Shown: positions 1 to 13,459, counted from the first letter of the stretch. The stretch is 64,000 bases of DNA from Aphidius gifuensis (GCF_014905175.1 NC_057790.1:23772469-23836468); one strand, 5' to 3'. The notes: generated by a model not told the origin, from the sequence alone. Made by a program: numbers and translations.

Positions 1-738
1 CTTTATTGACAAAAATAAACTCATCAAAATCAAATTTATTATCTGTAATTTAAAAATACAATAAAATTATTTTTTATATATGTTAAATTATTTATTTTTT
101 ACGGGGATTTTTTTTTTTTATAATAATTTACTTTCTATATGAAGTTTCTATGATAATTAAACGATGAAATATTTTTTATGTGGTATGCAAAAACTAATTT
201 GCATACTTTCGATTAATATAATACATATGCATGATTTTTTTTTTTTTTTTTAGGAATTTAGTGTCACCAGAAATCAAATAAACACACCTGTACTTGTTTT
301 TTTTATTTTTAAAATGAAAACTTTTCTAAAATTATTCTCAACATGTATTTCTAGTGTCATTACAAAATACAAAAAAAAAAAAAAAAAGTAATAGAACAAA
401 TTTCTATGTCATCATGAATAATAAATTGAAAAATTTCGAAAAAAAAAATAAAACCATTAGTTAATATATTTATAATTTTTATTTTATTTAAATTATTATT
501 CTTGGAGAAATGAAAAACAATAAAAATATTTAAACTGCTAACTCATCTTGCTGATTATATCAGGAGAAATTTAATGGTTCTTCAAATTGATGTTGATATT
601 TATAGATTCATGATTTGAAAAATATATAAATTTTTTTATTTGCTGTTTTGAAATTAATTCTTGTTTTTTTTTTAAGATATATTTTCTTCGGATAATGTTT
701 ATTTGAATCAATTTTTTTTGTTTTTTTTTTGATTCCAG

Positions 739-810
739 TTTCGTGAGATTGTGGTATTAGAAAATTACGATCGATCACCAGCTGGTCTGGTTACTTTCTA
801 TTATCGATAG
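739..810 (+). CDS. Possible terminal coding exon of a gene entering from the left (partial)
   Basis: A T-rich tract ending in ATTCCAG is followed by one open frame from 739. It reads FREIVVLENYDRSPAGLVTF and three more residues, then stops at TAG 808-810. The other two forward frames stop almost at once, and the base composition is much less AT-biased than the surroundings, which is why I read it as coding. A second short open segment at 254-289 lies behind a long T-tract and TAG acceptor (reads EFSVTRNQINTP). It would join in phase 0, but its donor (CCT|GTACTT) is poor. No protein family is recognised. After the stop, CAAACAG|GTGATT could be a 3' UTR donor. A DRE-like TATCGATA overlaps the end of the frame (802-809), so a promoter element is an alternative reading. 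Confidence 0.33.
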   Translation, partial: FREIVVLENYDRSPAGLVTFYYR

Positions 811-3800
811 CTGCATCCTAAATGGTCATTAAGTGTCAAACAGGTGATTTTATTTTATTTTTTCTTTACGACTTTTAAATTCTTGTTATTACCACTTTCA
901 TCGTTTAATAATTTTATTTTTATTTAAACTATTTATACATATACTATTTCAAATATTTTATTTATTTATAATAGAATAATAAATGAGTAAATAAATACAA
1001 TGTAAATTTATCAAAACAACACGATGAAAAATCTGATAAACCGCCAGGAAATGAATGAGAAATAAAATATAAACAGCTTTTATCTTAAAAAAAAAAGATC
1101 AAATAATAAAAACCGATAGATCACCAAAGCGTATCGGTGATACAAGTACGCACATTCATGAATTTCCGCTCTATATAATATGCAGTAATGTTAATTACAT
1201 TGCAATTAACATCGATCTAGTTTTTTTTTGTATTTTAAATTTTTTTCTTTTCCTTTTTCCTCAATAAAAATCAACACTAAAAAAATATTTACACGCTATT
1301 ATAATTAAATATTATCGAAAATATCATATTTACCTTTAACTTCATTTTGATAATTTGATTAATTTCAATTGATTAAAAAATTATTTTTAAATATATATAG
1401 CTTTTTTTTTCTTCAAATCATTGACTGTTAAAAATTATTTTTTGTTGATAAAACAATGGCACAAATTTAATGTTAAAAAAAAAAAGATTGAAAATGCTGA
1501 TAACACTTTCAACTTGTCAACCACTTTTTAGTATAAATAAAATTTAAAATAGTGAAAAAAAAAAATAGAAAAAATTGCCTTTTTTTTAAATAAATAATTC
1601 TTCAAAACAATTTAATATTTAATTTTATTAATATATATTTTTTAAATAAATAAATAATTTAAAATAAAACGAAAAAATTTATATTTTTTAAAATGAGATT
1701 GTTGAAGCACCTGTTGACTCCCGGACAATTCTCGAAAGACTGACGATATGTAACCGGCATCAACTTCTCATGTCGCACCGATGGTGGGTTTCTCACTGAC
1801 CCACTTAAAAAAAAAAAAACCTCTTTTATTATCTATCTCACTCTCATTGGTTTGTATCATAAAACTTACAAAATCAAATGAGCTTTTTCCATATATATCA
1901 ACAAATAATAATCATTAAAATTTATTTATAAATATATATAATATCTATTTATCACATATGATGCAAATTGATATATTATCTAATAGTCTCACCCATTTAT
2001 TTATTTATATTTTCATATACACAATGAAAAATATATTTTAATAATGAATAAATAAATAAATAACGACTTAAGTATTACAATATTAAAATTCTTTAAAAGA
2101 AACTAAAAGTTATTTGGAAAATAAAATATATAACTTTTAAAATTGATTTTTTTTATTTATAATCAATAATTTATTGATTTTTTTAAAAAACGTGAGAACT
2201 AAAATTACAAAAAAAAATATCAATTCTTTTTTTTTAAATAATAATAAAAAATAAAAAAAAAATAATAATAAATTACAAAAGCAAAAAAATTATTAAACAT
2301 TGTATAGAAAAAAAAAAAAAAAAAAATACAATGATAATATAATTAAACCGTTAACCATTGATAATAATGGATTATAATTTTTTTTAAATAAAAAATCTTT
2401 TGATAAATGAAACAATATGATGTCATGTGAGCAGTTATGTCAACAAAAAAATAAAAAATTATTAAATAGTCTGAATGGTTGTTGTTAAAAATAAATAATG
2501 AAAAGATATGAACAAAAAAAAAAAAAAAAATTATATTATTTCATTTATTCATAATTTGAATTGACCGTTTACTTTGGGTGCCAGAGTGTCTCCCATCGTG
2601 CAGAAGATTGTGAAAAAAAAAAAAAAAATTATGCCAACAGACATAAGATGATGACGAGAATGATGATTATGATGGTGATGTGGGTATATATACAGAGATG
2701 AATTTGCTTAAAATGCCGGAAGGTTTAAAAAGACCGATTTCTCTGATCTGATTAATTTGATGAATTTATGTTTCGATATTCATTCACATGTCGAATCATA
2801 AAATACATACATTTATCATTTTTATTTTATTATTATATCAATTAAAATATATTATTAAAAGCAATTTTAAATAATCAAAAATATTATTTAAATAATTAGC
2901 TGTGTTGAAGTTTATTTTATAAAAAATTGTGAGATTATTTTTTTTTGAAAATTTTTCAATATTGATTATTGAGTATCATCGTTTTTCAATTGATTTTTTT
3001 CGATGAAATTTACTAAAATCAGTGGCTCGTGCTGGGCACACCTGTTTTATATGACACGTTTGGTTGCACTGGCAATATCATCAGGTATTTTTTGAGTTCA
3101 GAGACCTCAAATGAAAGTTCTCGTCCCTGACAACTATTTAGCTTGATATATATCAAAATAATAATATCTATATTATGTATTATTTTATATTTTATTTATA
3201 TTGTTTATTAAAAAACAGACGCAAAAATAATATATTAATTAGTTTAATTATTTTTTTATTCAAGAAGGATAGACAGAGGGAGATGAGATGTATAAAATAA
3301 AAAAATATTGAGAAAAGAAAGTCATGGGGAAAAAGTAAAAGCGTTAAAATATGCCGTTACGTTGATGCAAATATTTGAAGAATATATAGTTTTTTTTTTT
3401 TTTATTGTTAATTTCATTCTTAATTCAGGTTTTTTTTTATATATATATTTTTTTTATTTTTTGAGATGATTAACAGGTGGAATGTTGGTAATGAAAGGAG
3501 GAAAAAAAATTTTTTCTTTTTTTTTAAATAGTATAAAGATGAGAGAGTTTTCTTTTTTGACGAAAGAAAACATCATTATCATTATCATTAGACAAATCAG
3601 TTCAGTAGGTAAATGTTTTTATATTAATTATAATTACGTTTTTTTTTTTAATGTTTATGGTGAAAGATCACACGAATTTTATTATTCTCATTTAATCGTT
3701 AAATTTAATTATAGATATTTTTTATTTTTAAAATTAAATATCAATTATTATATTAGTTTAATTCTAGGTTTTAAATTATTTTAAAATGTTTTTTTCTTAA

Positions 3801-6141
3801 TAAATTTCAATGACAATAAACAAGGAAAACTTGAGTGTAATAATATTTTGGAATAGTATGTTATTTGAACAAATTGGAGCTGTAAATAAATGATAAGTCT
3901 GCAAGGTCTATTAGCTAATGAAAAAAAATTTTAAAAATAATACATATATAAACTTCCTGGTGTTATTAAATAATACCATAAATTAAAAAAACATTTCAAC
4001 AAGAAAACACACACATTTATAATGTATTTATGTTTTTTCTTTTTTTAAATTATCACAAGTCATACAAAATTGTATGTATACTCGATAAAATTTGATTTAA
4101 TGGGCTGCTTATTTGTTCAGCTTGACTTTTATGACGAGTTACTAAATTTAAAAATATCAAAAACAAAATAATAATTCATGATAATAAACCTTCAATTACA
4201 ATATGTATATTATTTGCTGAAAAGTTTTTTAAAAATAAACTAAAATGAAATATAGTTCATTGATAAGAATCCAAAATTGGTGTCATGGTAATTTTTATAA
4301 TTTTTTTAAATAATCCAGTGTAAATAATAAAAGTTCTAATTAAAAAAAAAAATACATTTAATTATAATTAAATTAAATTAAATAAACCATGAAAATTTTT
4401 TTGTTAAAAAATAAAAAGAAATCAATAATATCAAAATTTTAGTTAAATTTTGTTAAATTTAGTAGTTTAAAAAAACAAATCATCTTAGTATCATCTCAAT
4501 ATCTCAACTTGCATTCTTGAAGTGAAAACATACATATAAAACATACATCCACCGACCCGAAATTCGAATCGACTGGGCGACTTTAAAATATTTTAAAATA
4601 TATGTATAGCTCACAAGGTACATAAGTATACATATATATTTTTTTTTCACATCTTCTCTTGGTCCTTTTATTTTCATTATTTATAATATATATCCAATCG
4701 AATCTGAGAATTTTTTTAAACGTATATTTATTATAAAAGTGTTTTAAAATTTTTTAAAAATTGAACAATATTTTTTGTTTAATATAATGAAAACAAAATC
4801 AGTAAAATATAAAAACAAGAATTTTCTTACTAGACCGGTTACTTGTTTTATTTTATTTATTTTATATTTATTTATATTTTTAGCTGTAAACTAGAACTTG
4901 AAACGCTTTCCAACGTGTTACTTACTAATCATGTATTATCACTGATTAAATCGCACATTTAAAAACAAATCAATAAAATATTTTAATTTCATATTATTGT
5001 TGATTTTTTTAATTATAAATATAGTATCTAATCAATAATCATAATGTATAATTTTAGAAGAAAGTTTATAATAATTTAAAACGATAATGAATTTAGTTTA
5101 AATTAAGTTAAAAAAAATAAATTAATTTGATCAATTTGCAAGTAGGTATATATAATAATAACTTAATGATGTGAAAAATTAATTTTTATAAATAACGAGA
5201 TTTAGATATATTAGAAAAAAAAATTTTAAATTAAATAATAATAATTCAAGTAGAAGAAAGAAGATGTCTCGTGACTCAGGAGGTCACGTATGGGATAATC
5301 GGTGAAATATCAGCGCTTCTAGTGAGAACGAATTCCCAAGTCACACTGACACAAAAGTCTCACAACTTTCACTAGAACATGCGTTCAACATTTAATAAAA
5401 ATATACAAGTTATATTGAATCGGTGAATGGAAAAATGCTCATGCTAACGGACTTTATCAATATATGTCTGCAAAAAATCAACCTCGACTTTTAATAAATA
5501 AATAAAAAATTAAATAAAGTAAATAATAATTCAATGTCATTATGATTCTAATATTTAAAAAAGAAAGTTACATTTGTAAATTCATTTTTTTATTATATTT
5601 TTGTAAATTTTAATAAATAATATAAAAAATTAATCTTAATTTTTAATTAAAATAAATTAATAAATTGCTTTTTTTTTTAATGAAAAAAAAAAAAAAAAAA
5701 AACTAATTATGTATTTCATTGATTACTTATTTTTTATATGTTGATTTTTTTTTTCTAATTTTTTATTTCATATATATTAAATGAGAAAATAAAGGAACTA
5801 CTTTCAATTTTAGTTTTAAATTTATGGATATATATCGTTGTACCAAAAAAGGCATCTTCGTTTTGTTCACAACGTTGGAAAGTTGTGGATAATTTCTAGT
5901 ACAACTGTGTTACTTGAAAAAAAAAAAATAAATTTGTGTGGTCAAGTAAATTGTTTTTAAAATTATTATTTCATTATTATTTTTGATGTATGAGATATAT
6001 ATTTTATTATTATTTTTTTTCATTATCATCTCACTTTCACACACGACCTGCGGTGTTTATACGACAATTAGAAAATTCAATTTAAAAATTTATATAAAAA
6101 AATTTATTTATTCTATATAATACTTATCGAAGACTCAAATT
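811..6141. other. Intergenic, AT-rich, no gene seen
   Basis: Homopolymer-rich DNA without a supportable gene. The longest frame, 3482-3784 (+), translates to Phe/Ile/Asn-rich low complexity and is not convincing. Several short islands of near-normal GC stand out: about 1690-1805, 2560-2620, 3020-3140 and 5260-5460. The first holds a 16-codon frame (1693-1743), the last a 13-codon frame (5264-5305) with an AP-1-like TGACTCA. These may be regulatory elements or untranslated exons. Confidence 0.6.
1188..1212. repeat. Perfect 9-bp inverted repeat with 7-nt loop
   Basis: ATGTTAATT at 1188-1196 is the exact reverse complement of AATTAACAT at 1204-1212. It lies just downstream of CTCTATATAATATGC, a TATA-like stretch. 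No coding context is visible, so it is either a regulatory dyad or chance in AT-rich DNA. Confidence 0.5.
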
Positions 6142-7744
6142 TCAACATGTTATTATTTTACAATTTTTTTTTTTAACTGCTTGAAATATTTCCTCTAGAC
6201 CATTTTTACGTGCCTCTTCATTTGTTGACCTTGAAAAAAAATTAATATACATTAAAATATCTAGCATACAATTAAAAAATTATAAAAAAAAAATAGAAAT
6301 TTCGTTTACTTTGTTGCAAAATTCCATAGTATATTATAAACAATTTCAGAATTTTTATCAGAACCATGTACAATAGTTTCACAAAGTTTAACATCATCAC
6401 AAATTTCATCAATTTTTTTTTTATGCTCAACTGGAAGATCCTCACCATCTCGCCATTTCGAAAGCATTATATTTGGCTGACTTGAATTAAAAACATTAAA
6501 ATCATGACACAAATACCCGCAAATATTAATAATATATATTTATTAAAAATAAATAATACTTACGTTGTATTTCTATCAATTCTCGATGGTGATTTTAATG
6601 CCGCAAAAAGAAGACCCAATGGAAGGACCGCCCAAGCAAGATGAATTAATTTTTGCCACGGTGAAATTCTGTCATAAATTTAAGATTTTATCCACACAAA
6701 AAAATAAATAACTGACAAATAAAAAAATACATGTCATTGTATAAAAAAAAAATAAAAAATAATCAACAATTTGCATGTATTTTTTTGTGTTTAATTTTTA
6801 TAGCTTTTTTTTAAATTTAGCCTCACTTACTGTCTATCTCGTGGAACGAAAGCGTGTCCTTCCTCGATAAAATGTATTCCAGTATCATCATTTGGTTGAT
6901 AATATTTGTAAGGAAACTTTCGAGTCTTGGTAAGTGATGTTTCACGATGAGAAGACACGTAAAGCATTTCCGTTGGTTTATCATTATTAATATCCACTTG
7001 TTCATGATGATGATGATGAGGATGTTTCTCTTGTTGTTGTAAATTATGTTGTTGATTATCATATTGAGGTAGTTGATTATTTTGTTGATAATATTCTGGT
7101 GTTATTAATTCATAGTGTTGTTGATAATTAACAACTGGTACATCATCATTTTGTTGGACAATTGGCAATTGATAATAAGGATTAATTGTTGGATGATTTT
7201 TAAAAGCATTATTATCATTTGGTGTAAAATAATATGGTGATTGTTGTTTGATTGATGATGATGGTATTTCAATAGTTAAATAGCCATCATTCAAATCGGT
7301 ATTTTTATGAAGTGTATTAACACGATATTGACCGTCGACATGGTAGATGTTGTTGCTGGTTTTTGTCGGTTGATTATTGCTTGTTGGAAATGTAACAATT
7401 CCTTTATTAATACCATTATTGAAATTATTATTATTAATTATATTTGAATCTGAATTTGATGGAATTACCAAACTGTAACCAGAATTAATTGATTTTTCAT
7501 TATCAATTAATATACTTGGTTTAAAATTATTATCGTTGTCATTATTAAAATTTATTTTTGTTGATTCAAATGAGGATGGTATTGTTGTTGAATTTTTTAT
7601 TAATAATGTCTCGTTATGATCATCATAATCAATTTCTTCTTGTACTTCTGTAACTTGTGGATTATTTTCAATTTGTTGATTATTTGTTAATGTAAATTTA
7701 ATTAATACTAAACACAGTAAAAATTTTAATTTATAAAAAAACAT
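6142..7744 (-). CDS. Secreted/membrane Asn-Gln-rich protein, family not recognised
   Basis: Four exons: 7744-6831, 6668-6564, 6480-6310 and 6229-6142, giving 425 residues. Splice sites are ACA|GTAAGT, CAG|AATTTC, AAC|GTAAGT, AAG|TCAGCC, AAA|GTAAAC and AAG|GTCAAC, and all phases agree. The protein begins with a signal-like segment (MFFYKLKFLLCLVLIKFTLT). About 260 residues rich in Asn, Gln and Tyr follow, with a run of five His. Exon 2 encodes a hydrophobic stretch, LIHLAWAVLPLGLLFAAL, at about residues 312-329. The C-terminal part is charged and contains four Cys (ICDD, LCET, NCK, TC), ending at TGA 6142-6144. It is the first of four neighbouring genes with this plan. I do not recognise the family; an extracellular-matrix or cuticle-associated role is only a guess. 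Confidence 0.75.
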
Positions 7745-10103
7745 TTTATTTATACATTTGATATTTTTATTTAATTAAACTTTTCTTTTCGTTTTTTTTT
7801 TAGAAGTATTATCATCGATGAAACAAACTAAACTAAAATAAAATTTTCATTGTATCTCATCTTTATTATTTTTGTTTAATATCTGGGGGTAAAATAAAAT
7901 TTATATATTTATTTATTTATTACATTTTAAAAAGCGTGAAATATAAAATATGACAATAATGATTTTTAATAGTTACTCCAATTTTTTAATAATTAGATAC
8001 GCAAGCATACTAACTTTTATTTCAAGCAGCTAAATATTTAAAAAAAAAACTACAAAATCACGATGAATTATTTGTCTTTTATTTATAAAAAATTTTCATT
8101 GGGGGAAAAACAAAAGAGATGAAAAATAAATTGTTAAATAAATAAACAAAGAAAGCTAGAGTAATTAAATAATTCATGACTTTATCTAATCTTTTTATCT
8201 TCAAGTGTTTGTCATTTGAAAAAGATGTTGAAAAAAAAAATAGACCAAGTCATTGTCATCAAAGACATCAACAGTAAGAATCAGGTCAAACTGCGATATT
8301 TTGCTAGAAAGTTTTTCCTCACTGTTTATTTATTTATTTTTTGTGTTTAATATATTTTTTATCCTCCACTCTTTGTTGTTTTTTTTTTTTTTTATTTTTA
8401 AATATTATCATTTTACAGTCGAGTTTATTGGTTAAATATATTTGTATAAACAAATGGCAAGGTAAAGTAGATTTGTCCGACAATGAAAGTAGTTGTGTCT
8501 GTTAAAATACAATTTTATTATTTTTTAAATATTATTTACCTTTTGCTGTGACCCGATTCTTCAAGATTCTTCGTTTGAGTAGGCCGGGGTACATGCAATC
8601 CTTGCACTTGAACTTGATTTTTTTTTGTTTAAATTAAAGAATTAAAAATTAATTTAAAAATTCATTTAAATTAATTCTAAAATTAATAAACTATTTGTCA
8701 TTTTTTAAATGAATAATTAACATTGAAAAAATAAAATTTATAAATTTATTAAATTTTAGAGTGTTAGAAATTTGGATTGTCAAACAATCGACACTAATTT
8801 CTCAACTATAATAAAAATTATTTTAAAATAAGAGGCCGAGATTTTATTTATTTATTTTTTTATTTACTATAGTAATTTTATTTTATATTTAATCTTCTTT
8901 TGTTCAATAAATAATAAGTACCTTGAGGCATATAATTTTATCTGTCACACCTTTAACTTAGCACTGCATTATATTGACAAATTTTATTTTATTTTTCATT
9001 ATTAAATAAAAAAATTTCTCTTTGAATTATTATATATATATTTTTTTTTCTTTTATCATTTTGCAGTATATACGAAAAATGAGATCAAAGCATGAGTTGA
9101 AAGTGTTTTTCCCAAGAATTGTTTTGTGAAATTTCACTTTTTTATTCTTCCTTTCTTTGCTTCTCTTATTTTATATCTTTTTTATATTCTTTTTTTATAA
9201 TAGCTCATGCATTCAGTATTAAATATATATAAAAACTTGATAATAAAATAGATAGTATAAATATATTATCTATATTTTTGTTTATTTTCTTAACATTTAT
9301 TTTTCAAATTATTAAAAAAACATAGGTGAATTATTTTTAATACTTTTATAATGAAGAGAAGAAATCGTATTTGTGAAGAATGTTTATTATTTTTAATTTT
9401 CAAATCAAGAGAGTGTACACAGGGAAAATGAATTTATCTGTGAAATGAAAGTCGATTAAGACTATATTCAAGTCGAAATAATAATACAACAAAATTTATA
9501 ATAATTAAAAAAATATCGTGAATGACCTACCTCAAGGGACTAGGTATCAATTGCAAGTGGTTTATATTTTTTTATATGAATTTTAAAACATTAGAATCGA
9601 CTTATTTTTCACATAGATAAAACCAGTTTTAGGCCGATGAGTCGGTGAATGTGTAAACGGTGAAAGTTTCTTATACATTTTTTTTTTTTTTTTTTGCAAA
9701 TTTCATTATTTTTCATTACTATTTTTCTTTTTCTTCAGAGAAAAAGTGTTGATATTTAATTTTTTTTCAAAAAAATATGAAAATACTAGAAATATGAATC
9801 ATAAATAACAAAAAAAAAAAAAAAATTTCTTATTTTATAAATATTTACCTATATATTTTTAAAATGACAAAATGGAAATTTAAAAATATAATAATAAAAA
9901 ATAATTAGACCATGAATAATTGTAACTGTGACAATAAAATAATAGAAATTATATTTATTTTATTAAAAATTTTAAAAATTTTTAAATAATAAAATTTATT
10001 TGTATTTTTTTTTAAGTAATAAACCTAAATTTCTATTTTTAATAATTAAATATTAAATATTTTTGTAATTTATTTATAATTATTTTCTTTGTTTGTATTT
10101 CAG
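7745..10103. other. Intergenic between divergent genes, no gene seen
   Basis: This lies between the start of the minus-strand gene at 7744 and the leader of the plus-strand gene at 10605, so it should hold both promoters. It is AT-rich with no convincing open frame; the 60-codon frame at 8253 is Phe/Leu low complexity. A slightly GC-richer patch sits at 8540-8610. Confidence 0.55.
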
Positions 10104-10252
10104 AGAGGGTTGACAATTACCAAGTGTAACGGAATGAAAATGTCCAAAGATAAAGTCCAATGTAAACCATGAGTACTATTTAAAATATAGTGGAGACACA
10201 AAAATTTTTATCGCGTGAAAGGAGTGAGAAAGAAAATGGACCATTCGTTGAG
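10104..10252 (+). promoter_or_regulatory. Probable 5' UTR exon with a six-codon upstream ORF
   Basis: TTTGTATTTCAG precedes 10104, and TTGAG|GTAAGTGG marks a strong donor after 10252. Splicing to the acceptor ATCACAG before 10605 puts a small ORF, ATG at 10236 reading MDHSLR, directly ahead of the main start. Its TGA stop overlaps the main ATG as ATGA. Such an overlap can couple termination to re-initiation. The acceptor at 10103 implies a further upstream leader exon that I cannot place. Confidence 0.5.
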
Positions 10253-10604
10253 GTAAGTGGGGATCTAGATTAAAAGCAAACGAGGACATAGACCGAGACC
10301 CAGAGCCATCACAAACCTTGAACAGTCGAGGTCAATTTTGTCAATGAACTTGACTCTTATTTATTTTTGTAAATTGTGATAAATTAAATTAACCTTATAT
10401 TGAATTTCTTCATGGTAAAAAATTACACAAATTAAAGTTTAATTTTTTTTTTTTTTTTTTTTTTAAAAATAATCCAACATTTTTCTAACGAGGTGAATAA
10501 ATTATCCAGTGTTTTTTGTGATTTTTATATATTTCTAGTTTTTAAGATTAAAAAATGTTATTTAAGTTTTAATTAAAAAAAAAAAATTTTTAATTTAATC
10601 ACAG

Positions 10605-12780
10605 ATGACGTTGATAATAATCCCAGTAATTTTACTGGTGATTAATCTCAGTATTTCTGGAATAAAAGCTGACACAAGATTTTTCACAACAAATAATCAT
10701 CAATATGAAAATAATATTAATCAAAAATCACGTGCAATATATCGTCTTGATAGTAATAATGATGATAAAATAATACGTGATACATTAAAATCAAATGCTG
10801 ATAAACGTAATTCATTTATTGAATCATCAACATATGATACAGATGTATTAAATAAATTTCTTGATGAATATGCTAATAAAATAAAACCAACAACTGATAA
10901 TAATCGTGATACAATTAAATCATCAATTGTATCATCATTAGAAATTAAAAATAAAGATGAAAATAATGATAAATCAATGAAACCAACAACTGAAAGTATA
11001 TTATCTGAAAGTGGTAGTGTAATAGAAGGACAACAGGTATAGAAACAAAAACAAAAATCTTTTAATATAATAAACAAAAAAAAACAAACAAACAATGAAT
11101 TATAATTTTTGTTTTTTTGGTGTTGTTTAGGATTTAAATGATACAGCAAAGAGAAATAAATTTTACAATGGACCATCAGATGATAGAAATGGCTGGGTCA
11201 CATTGGAAGCAGTACCTTGGTCTAAAAGTAAAATATCAAAGTGGCAAGCAAATCCAAGTTCTCATCGACCATGGCCAGAAACAACAAAATGGGATAAACC
11301 AAATGGTGCTAAACCTTGGCAGTCTGATTATCCACCGCGACCACAATATCAAAATAACAAACCATGGTAAATATTATTGTCATTTTTTTCTCATTATTAA
11401 TCAATTTGTTTTAATTAATTTGTTTGATTTATTTATAGGTATGACAAACCAGCAAAACCTCAATGGCAAGATTACGATCAAGATAGACCAAAACCTCCAA
11501 CTAGACCATCATCATCATATTTTAATGACAGATATGATGTAAATCCAAGTCAAGCACAAAAATGGCCACCAGAAAGACCAAATTCAGCATGGGAAAATTT
11601 TTCAGAATCACACAGACCAACAAGTGACATTATAACTGACAATAGACCATCAAATTTTCCATCAAATAGTAATTGGAACCAATATGATCAACCACCAAAA
11701 CCATCATCATTTCCATCTTCATCATTCAACGACAGATATCAAGATGAGACAACAAATGATTGGCCAAGCAATAATAACAATAATTATCATAATAATAGAT
11801 ATGAAAATATAAAAGATAAACCATCATATTCAAAACCACATAATCGTCCATTTTATTCAAATTATGAATATGAAAATCATCATCCACCATCACATCCATC
11901 AAGTGGTGATGGTGAATGGGTTCTATTATCAACAAATCGTGGATATGCTAAATCACGTCAAAGATCAATGAATTTTGATAATGATAATGATAAATTTAAA
12001 ACAATGAATACATCAAGTATTTTTAAACTTGGAAAAAAAAATAATGATGATGATGGTGATGCACCTGATACAGCAATACCTTCAATGACATCCAAACGAC
12101 AGGTTGGTCGGATTTAGAGCAATAAACACCCATCATTATCCGCACCTATTCTATTCTTCTTTTATTTATTTTTTTTCTCTCCTCATTTTATTTATTTATT
12201 TATATTTAAATATCATTATTTAATTCATTTTTTTATTATTTATATCCTTCCTAATTCATTCACTAATATTTAATTACATAATTTATTTAACAATCATCAA
12301 ATGAAATTCAGCATTACGATAAAATTATAAAAAAAAAAAAAAAAGGAGCTTGATAATATCCTTCGGGAATTTAAATTACAAATACAAAAAATAATTATTA
12401 AATATAAAAGAAAAAAAAAACACAAAAAACAGGTGAGGTTGACTGTTTTGCCGTCCATTAATGGAACCAACACAACAACATCACATGGTGGACTATTGGA
12501 AGTTGAAGAGACATTCAAGACTGTTGATCAAAGCCAACGTGAATTTGAAGAAGCACAAAAATTAATCAAGACACCAATGATTATCAGGAAAAAACCATTG
12601 AAAAATTCATTAGTTATTAATAATAATAATAAACCATCAAATTCAGCTGTTCTTGCTGCTGTTGGTGCTGGTATGTTGCCAGCAACAATGGCCATGGTTC
12701 TTCCATTGATGCTTGGACGAAAAAAACGTTCAATTAAAATTAATTTAAACGAAAATAATTATCAAAATGTTAGATACTAA
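10605..12780 (+). CDS. Secreted Trp/Pro/Asn-rich protein with hydrophobic C-terminal segment
   Basis: Four exons: 10605-11036, 11131-11366, 11439-12102 and 12433-12780, giving 559 residues. Donors are CAG|GTATAG, ATG|GTAAAT and CAG|GTTGGT; acceptors are TTTAG, TATAG and AACAG. A signal-like N-terminus (about residues 1-21, IIIPVILLVINLSISGIKA) precedes an Asn/Asp/Ser-rich region. A Trp- and Pro-rich middle follows, with two related motifs, GWVTLEAVPWSKSKISKW and GEWVLLSTNRGYAKS. The last exon encodes AAVGAGMLPATMAMVLPLML followed by a basic GRKKRS. The third donor is weak; retaining that intron ends the protein at TAG 12115-12117, before the hydrophobic part. No family is recognised. Plan and position link it to the three genes around it. 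Confidence 0.75.
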
Positions 12781-12924
12781 AAAAATGTCATTTGTTATGA
12801 TTTTATATTTTTTTGTTTTTTTTTTTTTTGTAATTCGAATCGTAGTTAGCTGAAATTTCTAATTATTTATTTATTATTATTATTTATTTAAATGAAAAAT
12901 TATTTATATATACTGGTCGAAAGG

Positions 12925-12930
12925 AATAAA
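12925..12930 (+). terminator. Candidate polyadenylation signal AATAAA
   Basis: AATAAA 145 nt after the stop of the plus-strand gene, followed by a long T-tract. A second copy lies near 12974. The convergent minus-strand gene ends at 13460, so the 680-bp gap 12781-13459 should hold both 3' UTRs; no other feature is seen there. Confidence 0.4.
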
Positions 12931-13459
12931 AAAACTGTTTTATAAAATGTTTTTTTTTTTTTTTTAATTTTATTAATAAACACGTAGTAATATTTTTATT
13001 TATTTTTTTTTTTTTATGTACAAGATACATAATTTCACACAAATTAAATATTAAAATGATTTTTTTTTAATTTTTTATATTGATTAATAATATACAAATA
13101 ATAAACTATTATTAGTTTTTTTTTTTCTTTTTTTTTTTTTTGATAAAAAAATTAATTTTTTCGATTTTTTAAATCAAGTCTTGTAGAAATTTAAAGAAAA
13201 TATATAAAGAGAGCATATTTAAATCTTTCAGAGCCTCGAAATCTAATGATTTGAGATTGAGAAAAAAGTTTTTTTTTAAAATACACTTTAATGTGAATTT
13301 TAAATTTAAAAAAAATTCATATTAAAGGGTATTTTAATAAAATATAATACCAATTGTTAAGAAAAAAAATTTGGCAAAATATGAAATCATTAAAAAAATA
13401 AACAAAATACAATTTTGCCAAAAGAAAATTTAAAAAATATTTAATACTTAATGAAATTA

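Noticed and set aside
1119..1140. CCGATA...TATCGG dyad near a TATA-like sequence, considered as a tRNA or small RNA gene
   Set aside because: No tRNA box A/B or acceptor-stem pattern; a 6-bp dyad alone is weak. No tRNA gene was found anywhere in the window.
3024..3092. Exon-like segment bounded by ATCAG and CATCAG|GTATTT
   Set aside because: Two plus frames and one minus frame are all open over this length, so the coding evidence is ambiguous.
3482..3784. 100-codon plus-strand frame
   Set aside because: Phe/Ile/Asn/Tyr low complexity from poly-T DNA, no splice context, no recognisable motif.
11138..11542. 134-codon frame overlapping the Trp-rich gene
   Set aside because: It runs across a spliced intron in a different frame; the phase-consistent four-exon model explains the region.
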